This document shows positions 10,611 to 21,164 of a DNA stretch of 64,000 nucleotides, piece after piece; the first letter of the stretch is position 1, and each line of letters begins with the position of its first letter. A model generated the notes under the pieces. It did not search any database. It was not told the origin of the DNA and worked only from the letters and a program-made list of their open reading frames with translations. The position numbers and the translations under genes are program-made. The stretch is taken from the NCBI RefSeq assembly GCF_024166365.1, contig NC_064827.1, positions 51,302,635 to 51,366,634 on the forward strand, given 5' to 3'. This DNA is from Elephas maximus indicus. Lineage: Eukaryota > Chordata > Mammalia > Proboscidea > Elephantidae.

Positions 10611-13600
10611 TTGTTGTTGTTAGGTGCCTTCGGGTCGGTTCTGACTCAGCGACCCTGTGTACAGCAGGACGAAACACTGCCTGATCCTGCGCCGTCTTCA
10701 CAGTCATTGCTATCTTTGAGCCCATTGTTGCGGCCACCGTATCTGTCAATCCATCTTGTTGAGGGTCTTCCTCTGTTTCACTGACCGTCTACCTTACCAA
10801 GCATGATGTCCTTCTCCAGGGACTGGTCCCTTCTGATAACTTGTCCAAAGTACATGAGACAAAGTCCTGCCATCCTCACTTCCAAGGGGCACTCTGGCTG
10901 TACTTCTTCCAAGACAGATTTGTTCATTCTTCTGGCAGTCCAAAGTATATTCAATATCCTTCACCAGCACCATAATTCAAATGCATCAATTCTTCTTTGG
11001 TCTTCCTTATTCATTGTCCAGCTTTTGCATGCATATAAGGTGATTGAAAATATCACAGCTTGGGTCAGGTGCACCTGAGTCCTCAACGTGACATCTTTGC
11101 TGTTTAAAACTTTAAAGAAGTCTTTTGCAGCAGATCTGCCCAATGCAAAATACATCATTTGATTTCTTAACTGCTGCTTCCATGAGCGTTGATTGTGGAT
11201 CCAAGTAAAATAAAATCCTTGACGGTTTTTTCCTTTTATCTTGATGGTGTATATCATCAGTAAGTGCTTTAAGTCTTGTTCACTTTCAGCATGCAAGGTT
11301 TTTTCTTCTGCATATTGCAGGTTGTTAATGAGTCTTCCACCAGTCCTGATGCTGCATTCTTGTTCATATAGCCCAGCTTCTTTCAGATTATTTGCTCAGC
11401 ATACAGATTGCATAGGTGTGTTGAAAGGATACAACCCTGACGCACACCTTCCCTGATTTTAAACCATGCAGTATCCCCTTGTTCTGTTAGAACAACTGCC
11501 TCTTGGTCTATGTACAGGTTCCGCATGAGCACAATTAAGTGTTCTGGAATTCCCATTCTTCACAATGTTACCCATGATTTCTTATGGTCCACACAGTCAA
11601 ATGCCTTTGCACAGTTAATGAACAAACCTCTTTCTGATATTTTCTGCTTTCAGCCAAGATCTCTCTGACATCAGCAGTGATATCCCTTGTTCCATGTCCT
11701 TTTCTCACTCAGGTTTGAATTTTGGACAGTTCCCTGTAGATGTACTGCTGCAACCATTTTCAAGTTATCTTTAGCAAAATTTTACTTGTGTGTGATATTA
11801 ATGATGTTGTTTTGATAATTTCTGCATTCTGTTGTATGACCTTTGTTTGGAATAGGCACAAATATGAATCTCTTCCGGTTGGCCGACCAGGTAGCTGTCT
11901 TCAAAATTTTTTGGCATAAAAGAATGAGCACCTCCAGTGCTGCATCCGTTTGTTGAAACATCTCAACTGATATTTCATCAATTCCTGGAGCCTTGTTTTT
12001 CTTGAGTGCTTCGTGCAGCTTGGGCTTCTTTCTTCAGTACCATCAGTTGATCATAAGCTACCTCCTGAAATGGCTGAATGTCGACCAATTCTTTTTGTCC
12101 CTAGCTTCTCTTAAAATTCTCTATCTTTGGTTTTGGCAAGTTTGATTATGTCTTCTTTTGGGATCTACCTTATGTGGGGCTTGATGAGCATCTTAGATAG
12201 CTTCTCATCTTTCATGATATCAGGAAGTTTTCTGCCAGTAGGTCTTGAACAATTCTCTGTATTTTCTGTTCTTCCTCCCTGTTCTGGTGCTCCGGTCACT
12301 TGTAGGTTATTTCTCTTGATGGAGTCCCACGTGATTCTTAAGGCTTCTTCTTTTTTTAAAATTCTTTTAACTGATTTTTCTTCAAATATATTGGTGCCAA
12401 GTGTTTTATCTTCAGCCTCACTAGTTCTGACTTCTGTTTCCTCAATTCTGCTCCTCTGACTTTATATTGAGTTGTCTAATTCTGAATTTTTATTGTAAAT
12501 CTTCTCAATTTCTAATTGCTGTCCCTCTGTGGTTTCTTGCAGCATTTTTAAATTTGTCATTATGGTCTTGAATAATCTTAATTTCCTCAACTGCTTTATC
12601 TGTGTGTTCTTGGCTTGTTCTGTGTTTTGCCTGATCTCCTTCCTGATCTCTTCAAGAGTTCTGTATATTAATGTTTTGTATTCTGCCTCTGGTAATTCCA
12701 GGAGTATCTCTTCATCTGGAAGATTCCTTGATTCTTTGTTCTGGGAGCTTGTTGAAGCGATCATGGTCTGCTCCTTTGTGTGATTTGATACGACCATTAT
12801 CTCCAAGCCATCTATAAGTTATTGTATAAATTTTTGTTTGCTGACTATGTCCTAGCTTCTTTGATTTGTTTTGATATGCCCAAATAGGCTGCTTGAGTGA
12901 GCTATCTTGATTATTTGCACCTTTGAAGCTCTAATGTCCTGTCACCAGATGGCTAGAGCTGTTACCAGGTATATAAGCCTAGGAGTCCATTCGCTTTTCT
13001 TATATGGATTCAACTCAGGTGTCCAGGTAGTTGGTTACCAAGTGTGTGGTGCAGGCTCTCTCCTACAGTCTTAGAGGAGCAGGGGTGATTGGTGTAGGAA
13101 CAGGTATTTGGTTGCAGCAGGGGGTCATGCTCTGAGCAAGGCAGGGGGCTGACAACTGTCCCAGGTGTCTGTGAGGAAAGCACATCCCTGTTCCCTAGAG
13201 CACACAGGTGGGTGGGCTCTGCAGCCAGAATATGGGTACCCAATGCTTTTAGCTGTAACGACTGGGAGGTACCACTTATCCTTGGAGCCCTGTCAGGGGT
13301 GGCTAGGTGGCGTGGGCAGAGCCACCAGACCTCAGACCCCTGATATGGGTAGGTGAGAACCCTGCTTAATAGGCAGAGCGGTGTCAAATGTCAAAAACCT
13401 GCCTCTCCACTGCACAGCTGAAACAGCTGCCGTCAGCCTTAAGGCACATACACTGTTGCACTCTGCCGTTAAGGCCTATGCTGCTGAAATGGGCCCACAC
13501 AGGTCCATGCAGGGGTGAAAGGCATTCCAAGTCCATGGACCATTTGTGCCTGGACAGGAGCCACTTCTGCCCTGAGTTCCCAGTTTAGGGGAGCTGGCAG

Positions 13601-14390
13601 ACGATTTTTTCCCCATTTGTTCTTTCTCTAAGGCCGGGAGAATGGCTCAGGGCATGCAGCAAGACCTATCTCAGGCCCAGGGAAATCGACAGCCACTGAA
13701 GCTGGCTTGGGGGCTAGGGTAGAGGGTGGAGGGATCAGATCAATGCGAGAGAGTTATTTCCCAAGGGATGCTGTTTGATCCTCAAAGTTAGACGCAAGCA
13801 CTTATCTTTTGCTGAGAGCGCTGTTCTTCACTGATTCCAGAGGCATGAGTAGACTCTGTGCAGCTTACTCTGTCTCCCTGAGGAAACTGTGTCCTGAACA
13901 CTACTGCCAGCCCCACTGCAGTCACACCAGGGGATCGTGCCTGAGGGGCGCCAGTTCCTGCCAAGTCAGGTCCGGCAACTCCTCACCACTTCTGAACCAT
14001 CTCTCCCTCCCCCTGCTGCTCAGTCCGATTTCTTAACTTTGCCTTTGATGTTCAGGGCTCCTAGCTTGTCATATATATATAATCGATTCACTTGTTTTTT
14101 GGGGTCTTTGTTGTAAGAGGGATCATTGGAGGCATCTGACTACTCCACCATCTTGGCCCTGTTTGACCAATTTTTTTTGGTAGTGACTCTGTATTCCTTC
14201 TATTTTCTTTTGATGATTCCTGTGTCATTCAGTATTTTACCCATAGGATCCTTCAAAATTGCAACTTGAGGCTTGAATTTTTTCTTCAGTTCTTTCAGCT
14301 TGAGAAATATTGAGTGCATTGTTCTCTTTTGGTTTTCTAACTCCAAGTCTTTGTATGTTTCATTTTAATTAGGACTGTTTTCTTCCTATA
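10611..14390 (-). mobile_element. RTE-type LINE copy A, decayed, interrupted by an L1 fragment
   Basis: The low-coordinate end (10611, 'ttgttgttaggtgccttcgg') is the element's 3' end. On the - strand, the C-terminal part of the RTE ORF is recognisable at 10961-11296, with SWTMNKEDQRRIDAFELWCW, a hallmark of the RTE/BovB clade. Upstream RT regions are broken by frameshifts. Sequence from 14165 to about 14390 continues the same element, as shown by its match to copy B near 33635-33840. The 12097-14164 segment is a later L1 insertion. Confidence 0.85.
12097..14164 (-). mobile_element. 5' portion of an L1 (5'UTR and most of ORF1) nested in RTE copy A
   Basis: The - strand 5' end reads cagggccaagatggtggag, the classic L1 start. 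ORF1 remains at 12806-12462 (NHTKEQTMIASTSSQNKESR, with a coiled-coil heptad region). The RRM part continues to about 12130 in a broken frame. The element stops inside ORF1, at the position matching about 52505 of the full-length L1 in this window; ORF2 and the 3'UTR are absent. Flanks carry a near-identical repeat, GACCAATTCTTTTT at 12083-12096 and GACCAATTTTTTTT at 14165-14178. Confidence 0.85.
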
Positions 14391-14514
14391 TTCTTTTGAG
14401 AGTTCCTATAGCACTTTGTTCTAGAGTAGAATTGAACCAAAGAGACCTCTCTGCTTATGCCATCCTAGTATGTATTTGTCGAGTGTGTATTATGGTTCCT
14501 GTACTGTTTTAAGC

Positions 14515-14715
14515 ATATTTCTCATGGAGTCAGACTTGCCTGGGTATGGTCATGCCATTTACTTGCAAATTCCTTTGACCTCTCTATGCTTCAGTTTCTT
14601 TGTAAAATCGTAACAATTACCTTATAGGGTGGTATTGAGGATTAAATGACTCAATATCTATGCAAAGCATTTAGCATAGTGCCTGTTACATTGTAGATGC
14701 TCAATAAAATATTAA
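14515..14715 (+). repeat. MIR SINE relic
   Basis: It has the ordered MIR landmarks 'ctatgcttcagtttctttgt', 'gaggattaaatgactc', 'agcatagtgcctgttacatt' and 'gatgctcaataaaat'. Confidence 0.75.
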
Positions 14716-15004
14716 CTTTTATTATTGTTGCAGATAAAGAAATTGAATGGTCAGGTAACTTGTGCCTTCTCTTCCTCTATGTTTTCTCCCCATTTTTAGG
14801 AAAAAATAAAACTTGACTTCCTCCCTGAAATCCAGGCCATGTGTGTTTATCTATCTGTCTCTGGTTTGCATGTCATAATTAAATGGTGTCATGACCAAGT
14901 CGTTCTAGAACATCAAGTATTTAATATCATCTGCCCATTGCCTCACATACAAACAAAATTCATATGAATGACAGCCAGTTCCACTTAGTGGTAAGGATTC
15001 TGAT

Positions 15005-15510
15005 CTTTTAAAAAGTCTCTCCTCAGCTTAAAATTCTTTAATGGGTTCCTATTGTCTTTGAGATACAGATCCTATCTAGCACAGTGGTCATACCTCTGCT
15101 TTTTTCTTTCTAGTCATTATAGATTGTCATTTACCTTGTGCTTTATGCTTCTGTAATACTGAACTATTTAAAGTACCTGAATTCCTTGAATGTCATGGAT
15201 TCCCCACTCTGGAACTTTGCAGATGCTGTTTCTTCTACCTGGGATGCCTGTTATCCTCTAACCAACCTCTTCCATCCTACCTACCTGCCTACCTACACAC
15301 ACACACACCCTCTGCTCCCGTAACGCCCAATGTGCATTTCTTCATCAGAGTACATGCCACACTGCGCTGCCAGTTTATCCATGTTCCCCGCACCCCCACC
15401 CTGATAGCTCATGGGCTCAGAAACTGCTCTTTTTATCTTTCCATCTCCAGAAGCTAGTCCAAACCCCGGTTCATAATAGTGTCCAATAAATCAATGACTG
15501 AATGATGCAA
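15005..15510 (+). repeat. L2 LINE 3' relic
   Basis: It contains L2-like landmarks: 'tgggttcctattgtctttga', 'ggaactttgcagatgctgtt', 'tacctgggatgcctgttatc' and a terminal 'tgtccaataaatcaatgac'. It includes a small CCTA/CA microsatellite at about 15277-15310. Confidence 0.7.
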
Positions 15511-15984
15511 AATATGCTTGGGTAAGTTTTCAGTTGAATTAGATCATATTGGGTTTATGTTTTTGAGATTTGACTTGGTTATTTTCCAAAACAGTGATTG
15601 TGAAGAATTCACCAGGCTAGCAGACTCATGAAGGGAAGTTTGCCTGGACTATCAGAAACCGCAAGGTACCCGAGACTGCTGAGTGATTTGCAACTGTGTT
15701 TGCACCAATTCTTGGTTGGACTAGAAAGCAGAAAGAAAAGAGACACTGAAACACTATTTATGTGAGACTCAGGGGCGGCTACAGTGTTAAGTGGACCAAT
15801 GCAGGTGTTGTGACCACATTAGCTTCCCTCTTTGTTCTGTGGAGCTGGGGGCCAGGCTGAGGCAATAATGCCAAAAGGCTACAAGGAGATTGGAGAAACA
15901 AGAAGTTGTAAGGCAGTGATCAGAATCCTGACAGTGTAGTTATGGTCGTTCTGGAATTGCACTGCTAGACTACGCATCTTTTCT

Positions 15985-16150
15985 ACTGTTCGTAGCTGTA
16001 TTACCCCGGACAAGTTACATAATTTCTCTGGCCCTTGGTTTTTTCATCTGTAAACTAAAGGTAATACTAGTGCCTATCTTGTGACGTTGTTATGAAGATT
16101 AAATGAGATCATGGTTTATATTAAGTGTTCAATAAATGTTGGCTTTTTTA
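15985..16150 (+). repeat. MIR SINE relic
   Basis: It contains 'acaagttacataatttctct', 'catctgtaaactaaaggtaa', 'gaagattaaatgaga' and 'gtgttcaataaatgtt'. Confidence 0.75.
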
Positions 16151-16179
16151 TATTGCTTATTTAGAGGTTGTGAAAAAGT

Positions 16180-16300
16180 CAGATTGTGAGAAGGTCCCTG
16201 GGGTTAGAGACCATACCCATTTTATTCACTGTTATGTGTGCACCACTTGACACATAAATAGAAGATGCTTGGCAAGTGTTTGTTGAATTACTAAATGAGG
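16180..16300 (+). repeat. L2 3'-end relic
   Basis: It has 'cattttattcactgttatgt', 'gatgcttggcaagtg' and 'tttgttgaattactaaatga', matching the end of L2 in order. Confidence 0.5.
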
Positions 16301-16588
16301 GTGGTCAGGGCAGAGTTTTTCAGAAATCTCTTAATATTTATGGCTTTTCCTAGAATCTTGCCCTCAGATTAAGCCATTTCAATCCTACTTCATGATGTGT
16401 AGGCTTTGAGTTTTCTCAGTGTACCTTGTGCTACTTGTTTGGACTATAACAAAGAAATAAGCATAAATCATAGCATCAGTCACAGCACCAGTGGGTCTCC
16501 TGTTAGAAAGGGACTGGTACCATATCAATATTGAAATCCCCAGAGACAGTGCCAGCAGTACATCCAAAGTGAAGTTTTTATCTGAACA

Positions 16589-16594
16589 TTTATT
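16589..16594 (-). terminator. Candidate GRIN3A polyadenylation signal AATAAA
   Basis: AATAAA on the - strand lies 4.26 kb past the GRIN3A stop. Subtracting two SINEs, this leaves about 3.9 kb, close to the length I recall for the human GRIN3A 3'UTR. This is an inference; the sequence alone does not prove usage. Confidence 0.4.
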
Positions 16595-18649
16595 CCACAA
16601 TCATAGAAACTGGAGATGGAAAAGACCTGAGGACATCTAGTCCATCCACGGGGTTGTACAAGAAAAGTGGCTGGAGCAAGACAGCCCGATCACTTCATGC
16701 TCACAAGACAGCATTTCAGTTCTTCCTGGAGCGGAGCAATTGCAAACACATTAAAATGAAGACACAATGCAAACATTCTTCACAAACTTTAAGAAAATAC
16801 TGTAAGTTATTTTCATAAAATGATTAGTAACTTAAAAAACAGTGAAGGAATCCAGGATTACACGGATGGTTTCGGTGGGTGAAGAAAGGAATATAGTAAC
16901 TAAATAGCACAGATAGTGAAGTGGTTTTGATGACCAGAAAGCAGTTTCTTCTGAAGGTGGGATAGGTTTGCCTATCAAAGGTATGAGTTGGGAGAAAGAA
17001 AGGCTCTAAAGTAGTTTCTTTCCCCTTCGTTCTTTATCACACCAAGGAAGTGCTTACTTGCTCCAAGGCCTTAACAGACCCAGCACTAGCACTGAGCATT
17101 CTTCCCCTTTTGCTAAAGCTCTGTTCTGCTTGGCAGTTGCTCCACTTACCACTTCTCTGGTTGGAACGGAAGCAGCAGCTCCTACATAGGATTTGTGCAA
17201 CAGCAAGATCCATCAAGAAGGGCCAGTTGCCTCCAGGCACATTAAAGACCTCCACTCTGGGTCCCTGTGGCTGCCTCGCTTATCCATTCTAGTCATTCTT
17301 CCAACTTATCTCTAATTGTGGGAGGAATCCCCATTTTCCTCTCCCTTGAGGTATACACACTCTGAGGTCATTATTATTGTTATTTACATGAACCAAGTAG
17401 TCATATTTGTTTCAACTCACCCAATTATACTTTATCACATGCCTCCAGTGCCAGGAACTCCCCTCGTGGTGTGTGACACAGTCATGTCATGCTCCAGGTC
17501 TCTGAGCACCAGAGCTTAGAAAAGAATTGAGGCCTTCCTATCTCGTGAAATAGTAGTCCACAAAAGGAGGCAAGGTAGCATCCCTACTTTCTTCTTTACC
17601 AAATACCACGCTCTACCTCTACTGGTCTTTGTGTTTTTTGAGCCTGAGGGGAGTTGAGAGAACAGAGGTGGAACAGAACAGAAAGGAGGTTTTCAAAGGA
17701 CCCACGACTTCATGAATTCTTTTTACAAAACACAGCACACTGTTTCACGAATTGCAAAACACTGTTCAATTACTACCATTGCTATTTAACATGAAGACGG
17801 CTTCATTTCACCACAAGCAATCATGGTTTGTTCTTTACTCAGAACATGAAGGCATCTCAAGCAATGTTGAAGGCCGTATGCCTGCTTTCAGCCCCTGCTG
17901 CTTTTTGCGGCACCCTGACCACCATTTTGGCCAGGAGACTCAAGGAAAGGTGCACTGGTCATCTATGTTGTGGACAGGCAGGGCGGCCTGGCACATGATC
18001 ACCACTGCTCAGAATGCCTCAGTAGAGAAGCTTAAGGTAAACTTGATATACAAAAATCCAAACTTACAAAACAGATACATTAAGGGATAATTAACTGCAT
18101 TACAAAAGGATTCTTTACAAAAGAATTCACCTCTGGGTTCCCTTAAATAGCTAGCTTCTCAAGTACAGTTAGAATATGATTTGATTTATAAAAATGTCCA
18201 TATACAACTTCTCAGGAGCGTGGCTGTTACGTGAATCGAGGTACACCTGTACATCAGCCTTCTGGTTCAGGGGTGGGAAGAGCATGATGGCAGAGTCTCT
18301 ACAGCGTCCTTAGCGGTTGCAGATGGGCGGGGATGGCTAAGGGGCATAATCTTCCAAGGCAGTTGCAGAAGTATGTCTGGGCCTGGGGTGAGAGGGTATT
18401 CAAAGCAGAATTTCTGTTTCTGTTTCCAGGGCTCACCGATTCCTTCACTGACCTGTTTGTTTTCGAGGTTGATGAAGTGGAACTTTAGAACCCTCCCACT
18501 TCTGTTACCAGTACCTCTGTGCCCACCTCCACCTGTGGGTTTTCACAGACAATTAATTGCTAAAGTGTTATCAAATTCAGCTTAAAGTGTTATCTTTCCC
18601 TACAGGAATAGGTAACTCTCGGTAAAATGCAGGCATTGTATCCAGAGGT

Positions 18650-18848
18650 GGTGGTGGTTGTGTGCCAGGGAGTCGATTCTGACTTACAGCAACCTGGTGT
18701 GAGCGTAGAACTGCCCCCATAGGGCTTCCTAGGCTGTAATCTTTATGGGAGCAGATCGCCAGGTCTTTTCTCCCCTGGAACAGCAGGCGGCTTGTACCTA
18801 TGACCTTTCAGTTAGCAGCCGAGCTCTTAACAATTATGCCACCAGGTT
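18650..18848 (-). mobile_element. Afrotherian SINE, long form, diverged
   Basis: The reverse copy has 'gccagggagtcgattctgac', 'ggctgtaatctttatgggag' and 'ttagcagccgagctcttaac', ending near 'atgccaccagg'. Confidence 0.85.
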
Positions 18849-19776
18849 GGGGGGAGGCGGGATTTCGTGGTTTAAGAGTTTTTCCAATTATCTGCAGCTG
18901 TTACAGAGAGCACAGTGCTTGGCCCAGTGCTGAACTCAACTCACTGCAAGTGAACGAATTGATGGGGGAGGAGCAATGGGTACCAAAAAGATAAAGCAAG
19001 TAACTAATGAACAATGAAGTCTAGTCTTAGATGGTGCCCCAGGGGTGGAGGTAGCAGGAGGGAAGATGAATTAGCAGGTGTATGCTTAAGTTAAAAAAAA
19101 AAAAAAAAAACCTCTCAAAAAAGTTCTCTCTCCTTACTTCTCCCTATGCTTCAGGCAGCCAAACTTCCAGAACAGAGTTTCTCAAAAAGTAACTTTTGGA
19201 TCATATGTAGCAGTCATCTGGGGGTGCTGGTTTTGAGTAGATTTCTGAGCCCACCTCCAGGACGTGCCATTCCTCCCCAACCCCAGTAATCCCTGGGAAG
19301 GGGCCTGGCAATCAGTGTTTTAATGAGTTCCCCAGGTGATTCTTATGTACACTAACGTTCAGGAACTGAAGTTCTAGAGTTCTCACATTCCTTTTCCTTC
19401 CAGCGGTTGTGCAGTGGGGAAGGGACACCTAAGCAGGGGGTTAGCTGGGTTACTTATATATCAATTTTTCAGGGGCTTAGATGGAGCCTGGAGGAAAATC
19501 AGAGGGACCAAAACCTATTCATAGATCCCCAGAGATGTGTGGGTGTGAGGATGGGAGATTGATTTGGTAATTATCAATACATATATGAAAAGCACAGGAC
19601 AGATTACTGAATGTTGAAGCTTGTGATGCTCAGACTCGAAGCTGACTTCTGGGGTTCCTACAGCTAAGAGATGGGTGACTGCAGATCAGAACATGGCCTG
19701 ATACATGGCTTGCAGAACATTTCCCCTTAACCCACAGTGACAGCTCACATACCCTGTTATAAGCAATACCTGCCCC

Positions 19777-19978
19777 AAAAAAACCCATTGCTGTTGAGTC
19801 AATTCTGACTCATAGCGACCCTATAGGACAGAGTAGAGCTGCCCCATAGGGTTTCCAAGGCTGTTATCTTTACAGAAATAGACTGCCACATCTTTCTCCT
19901 GCAGAGCAGCTGGTGGAGTCTAACCGCCAACCTTTTGGTTAGCAGCCAAGTGTTTAACCACTGTGTCACCAGGGCTTC
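19777..19978 (-). mobile_element. Afrotherian SINE, long form
   Basis: The reverse copy runs from 'aaaacccattgctgttgagt' to 'gtgtcaccagggcttc'. It is well preserved, with the internal 'tttacagaaatagactgcca' block. 'ttgttataagcaata' on its right resembles 'gttataagcaatacc' on its left, a likely target duplication. Confidence 0.92.
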
Positions 19979-20857
19979 ATTGTTATAAGCAATAAACACT
20001 ATTTCAGTTTCATGCTAATGCCAAATCCTTGATTTGCTTTTCTCTATTTTTTTTCCTTTATAAAAGGCACACACTATAGTGGAGATGCTTAGTTAGATTA
20101 GAAAGATAGTCCTAGTCGTTCCTTAGCCAAATTGCCTCTCTGGTGCACAGCTTTTGTTCTAAAAGCAAGGTGTACATTTTTAGTGCCTCTTCTGCCTGCC
20201 TTTGTTCCCACTCACTGTATCCCTGTCCCCTTTCATACTGGCATGTAAACATATTCCTACTAAATATTAGTAGGGATGGGGTCAGGAACATTGGCATCTT
20301 ATCAAAAACATGGCTCAGGCTGCTATGATATTAGTGAGTTCAGTTAATTTTATAAGTACCCACCCTTCCATCCTAAGTTTTTCCAGCTCTTACCCTGCTC
20401 CCCATTCGGAACAAGTCTAGACTGAGGAGTTGTATCAAAAGCCACAACCCTGGATAATCTTGTTGTATACTAAGAGTAAAACCACCAACCTAGTAAGACA
20501 CAAGTATGAATGACAATTTTATCTCCTGTTGATAGTGCAGAGAAAGGGCTAAAAACCAGAAATATTACCGTGGCACCTGGTGAAAAGATTACCAGGAGCT
20601 GGGGCTGTCTGATTGGTTATTCAGGTCCCTTACTCCTGACTTCTATGAGATTCCTGCTCTGAAAAAGACTCTCAGGCCTGGGGAGTGAGCTTGGGAAGAG
20701 TTGCTGCTGCTTTCTAGGCTAGGGAGAGCAGACTTGACCTCTGAGAAGACCTAGACCTCAGCTTGTCAGTAGTTACAAAAGAGCATTACAAAGTGTCTCA
20801 AGGGCTCAGAGGAATGCCAGGAACTGAGAAAGGGGTGTTCGTGACCACCTAGGACTC

Positions 20858-21164
20858 CTAAGTCCGGTTTGTCCTTTGATATTCTTCTAGCTCTGTCTTC
20901 CTGCTCACAGCCAGCTGCAGCTCCTGGCGGATCACCTGGATCTGCTTCTCCAGCTCCGAGAGTTCCTGCATCACTGAGTTCCGCGCTACATTGAGGGAAT
21001 CTGCTTTCCCATTGGTGGTCATTGGAGGGAGAGGGATGTCCTGGTGGATCTGGAGGCCCACCTGGTTTTGGCCTCTCTCATCATTCAAGATGTATTTGCA
21101 CAGGTTGTCAAGACTCGGATTGGAAGTATTCCACACGGCAAGCTGATGGGGTCCCATGTTGGAC
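20858..21164 (-). CDS. GRIN3A: GRIN3A last coding exon (cytoplasmic tail)
   Basis: The acceptor on the - strand is tgtttcctag| before GTCCAACATGG. The first base completes an Arg codon, and 101 codons plus TAG follow. It contains [15 protein letters not shown], then the coiled coil [20 protein letters not shown] and the end EEYQRTNRT. The stop TAG is followed in frame by GAG TCC TAG, suggesting the ancestral stop was three codons later (see findings). Confidence 0.95.

Larger units (their letters stand above)
16595..20857 (-). other. GRIN3A: Probable GRIN3A 3'UTR
   Basis: This stretch lies downstream of the GRIN3A stop codon and has no other gene. It holds two SINE copies (18650-18848 and 19777-19978) and otherwise mostly unique sequence. 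Short ORFs on both strands show no recognisable product. The 3' limit depends on the candidate AATAAA at 16589-16594. Confidence 0.45.

Noticed and set aside
12127..12459. 110-codon + ORF resembling a membrane protein
   Set aside because: It is antisense to L1 ORF1 in the nested fragment; same artefact.
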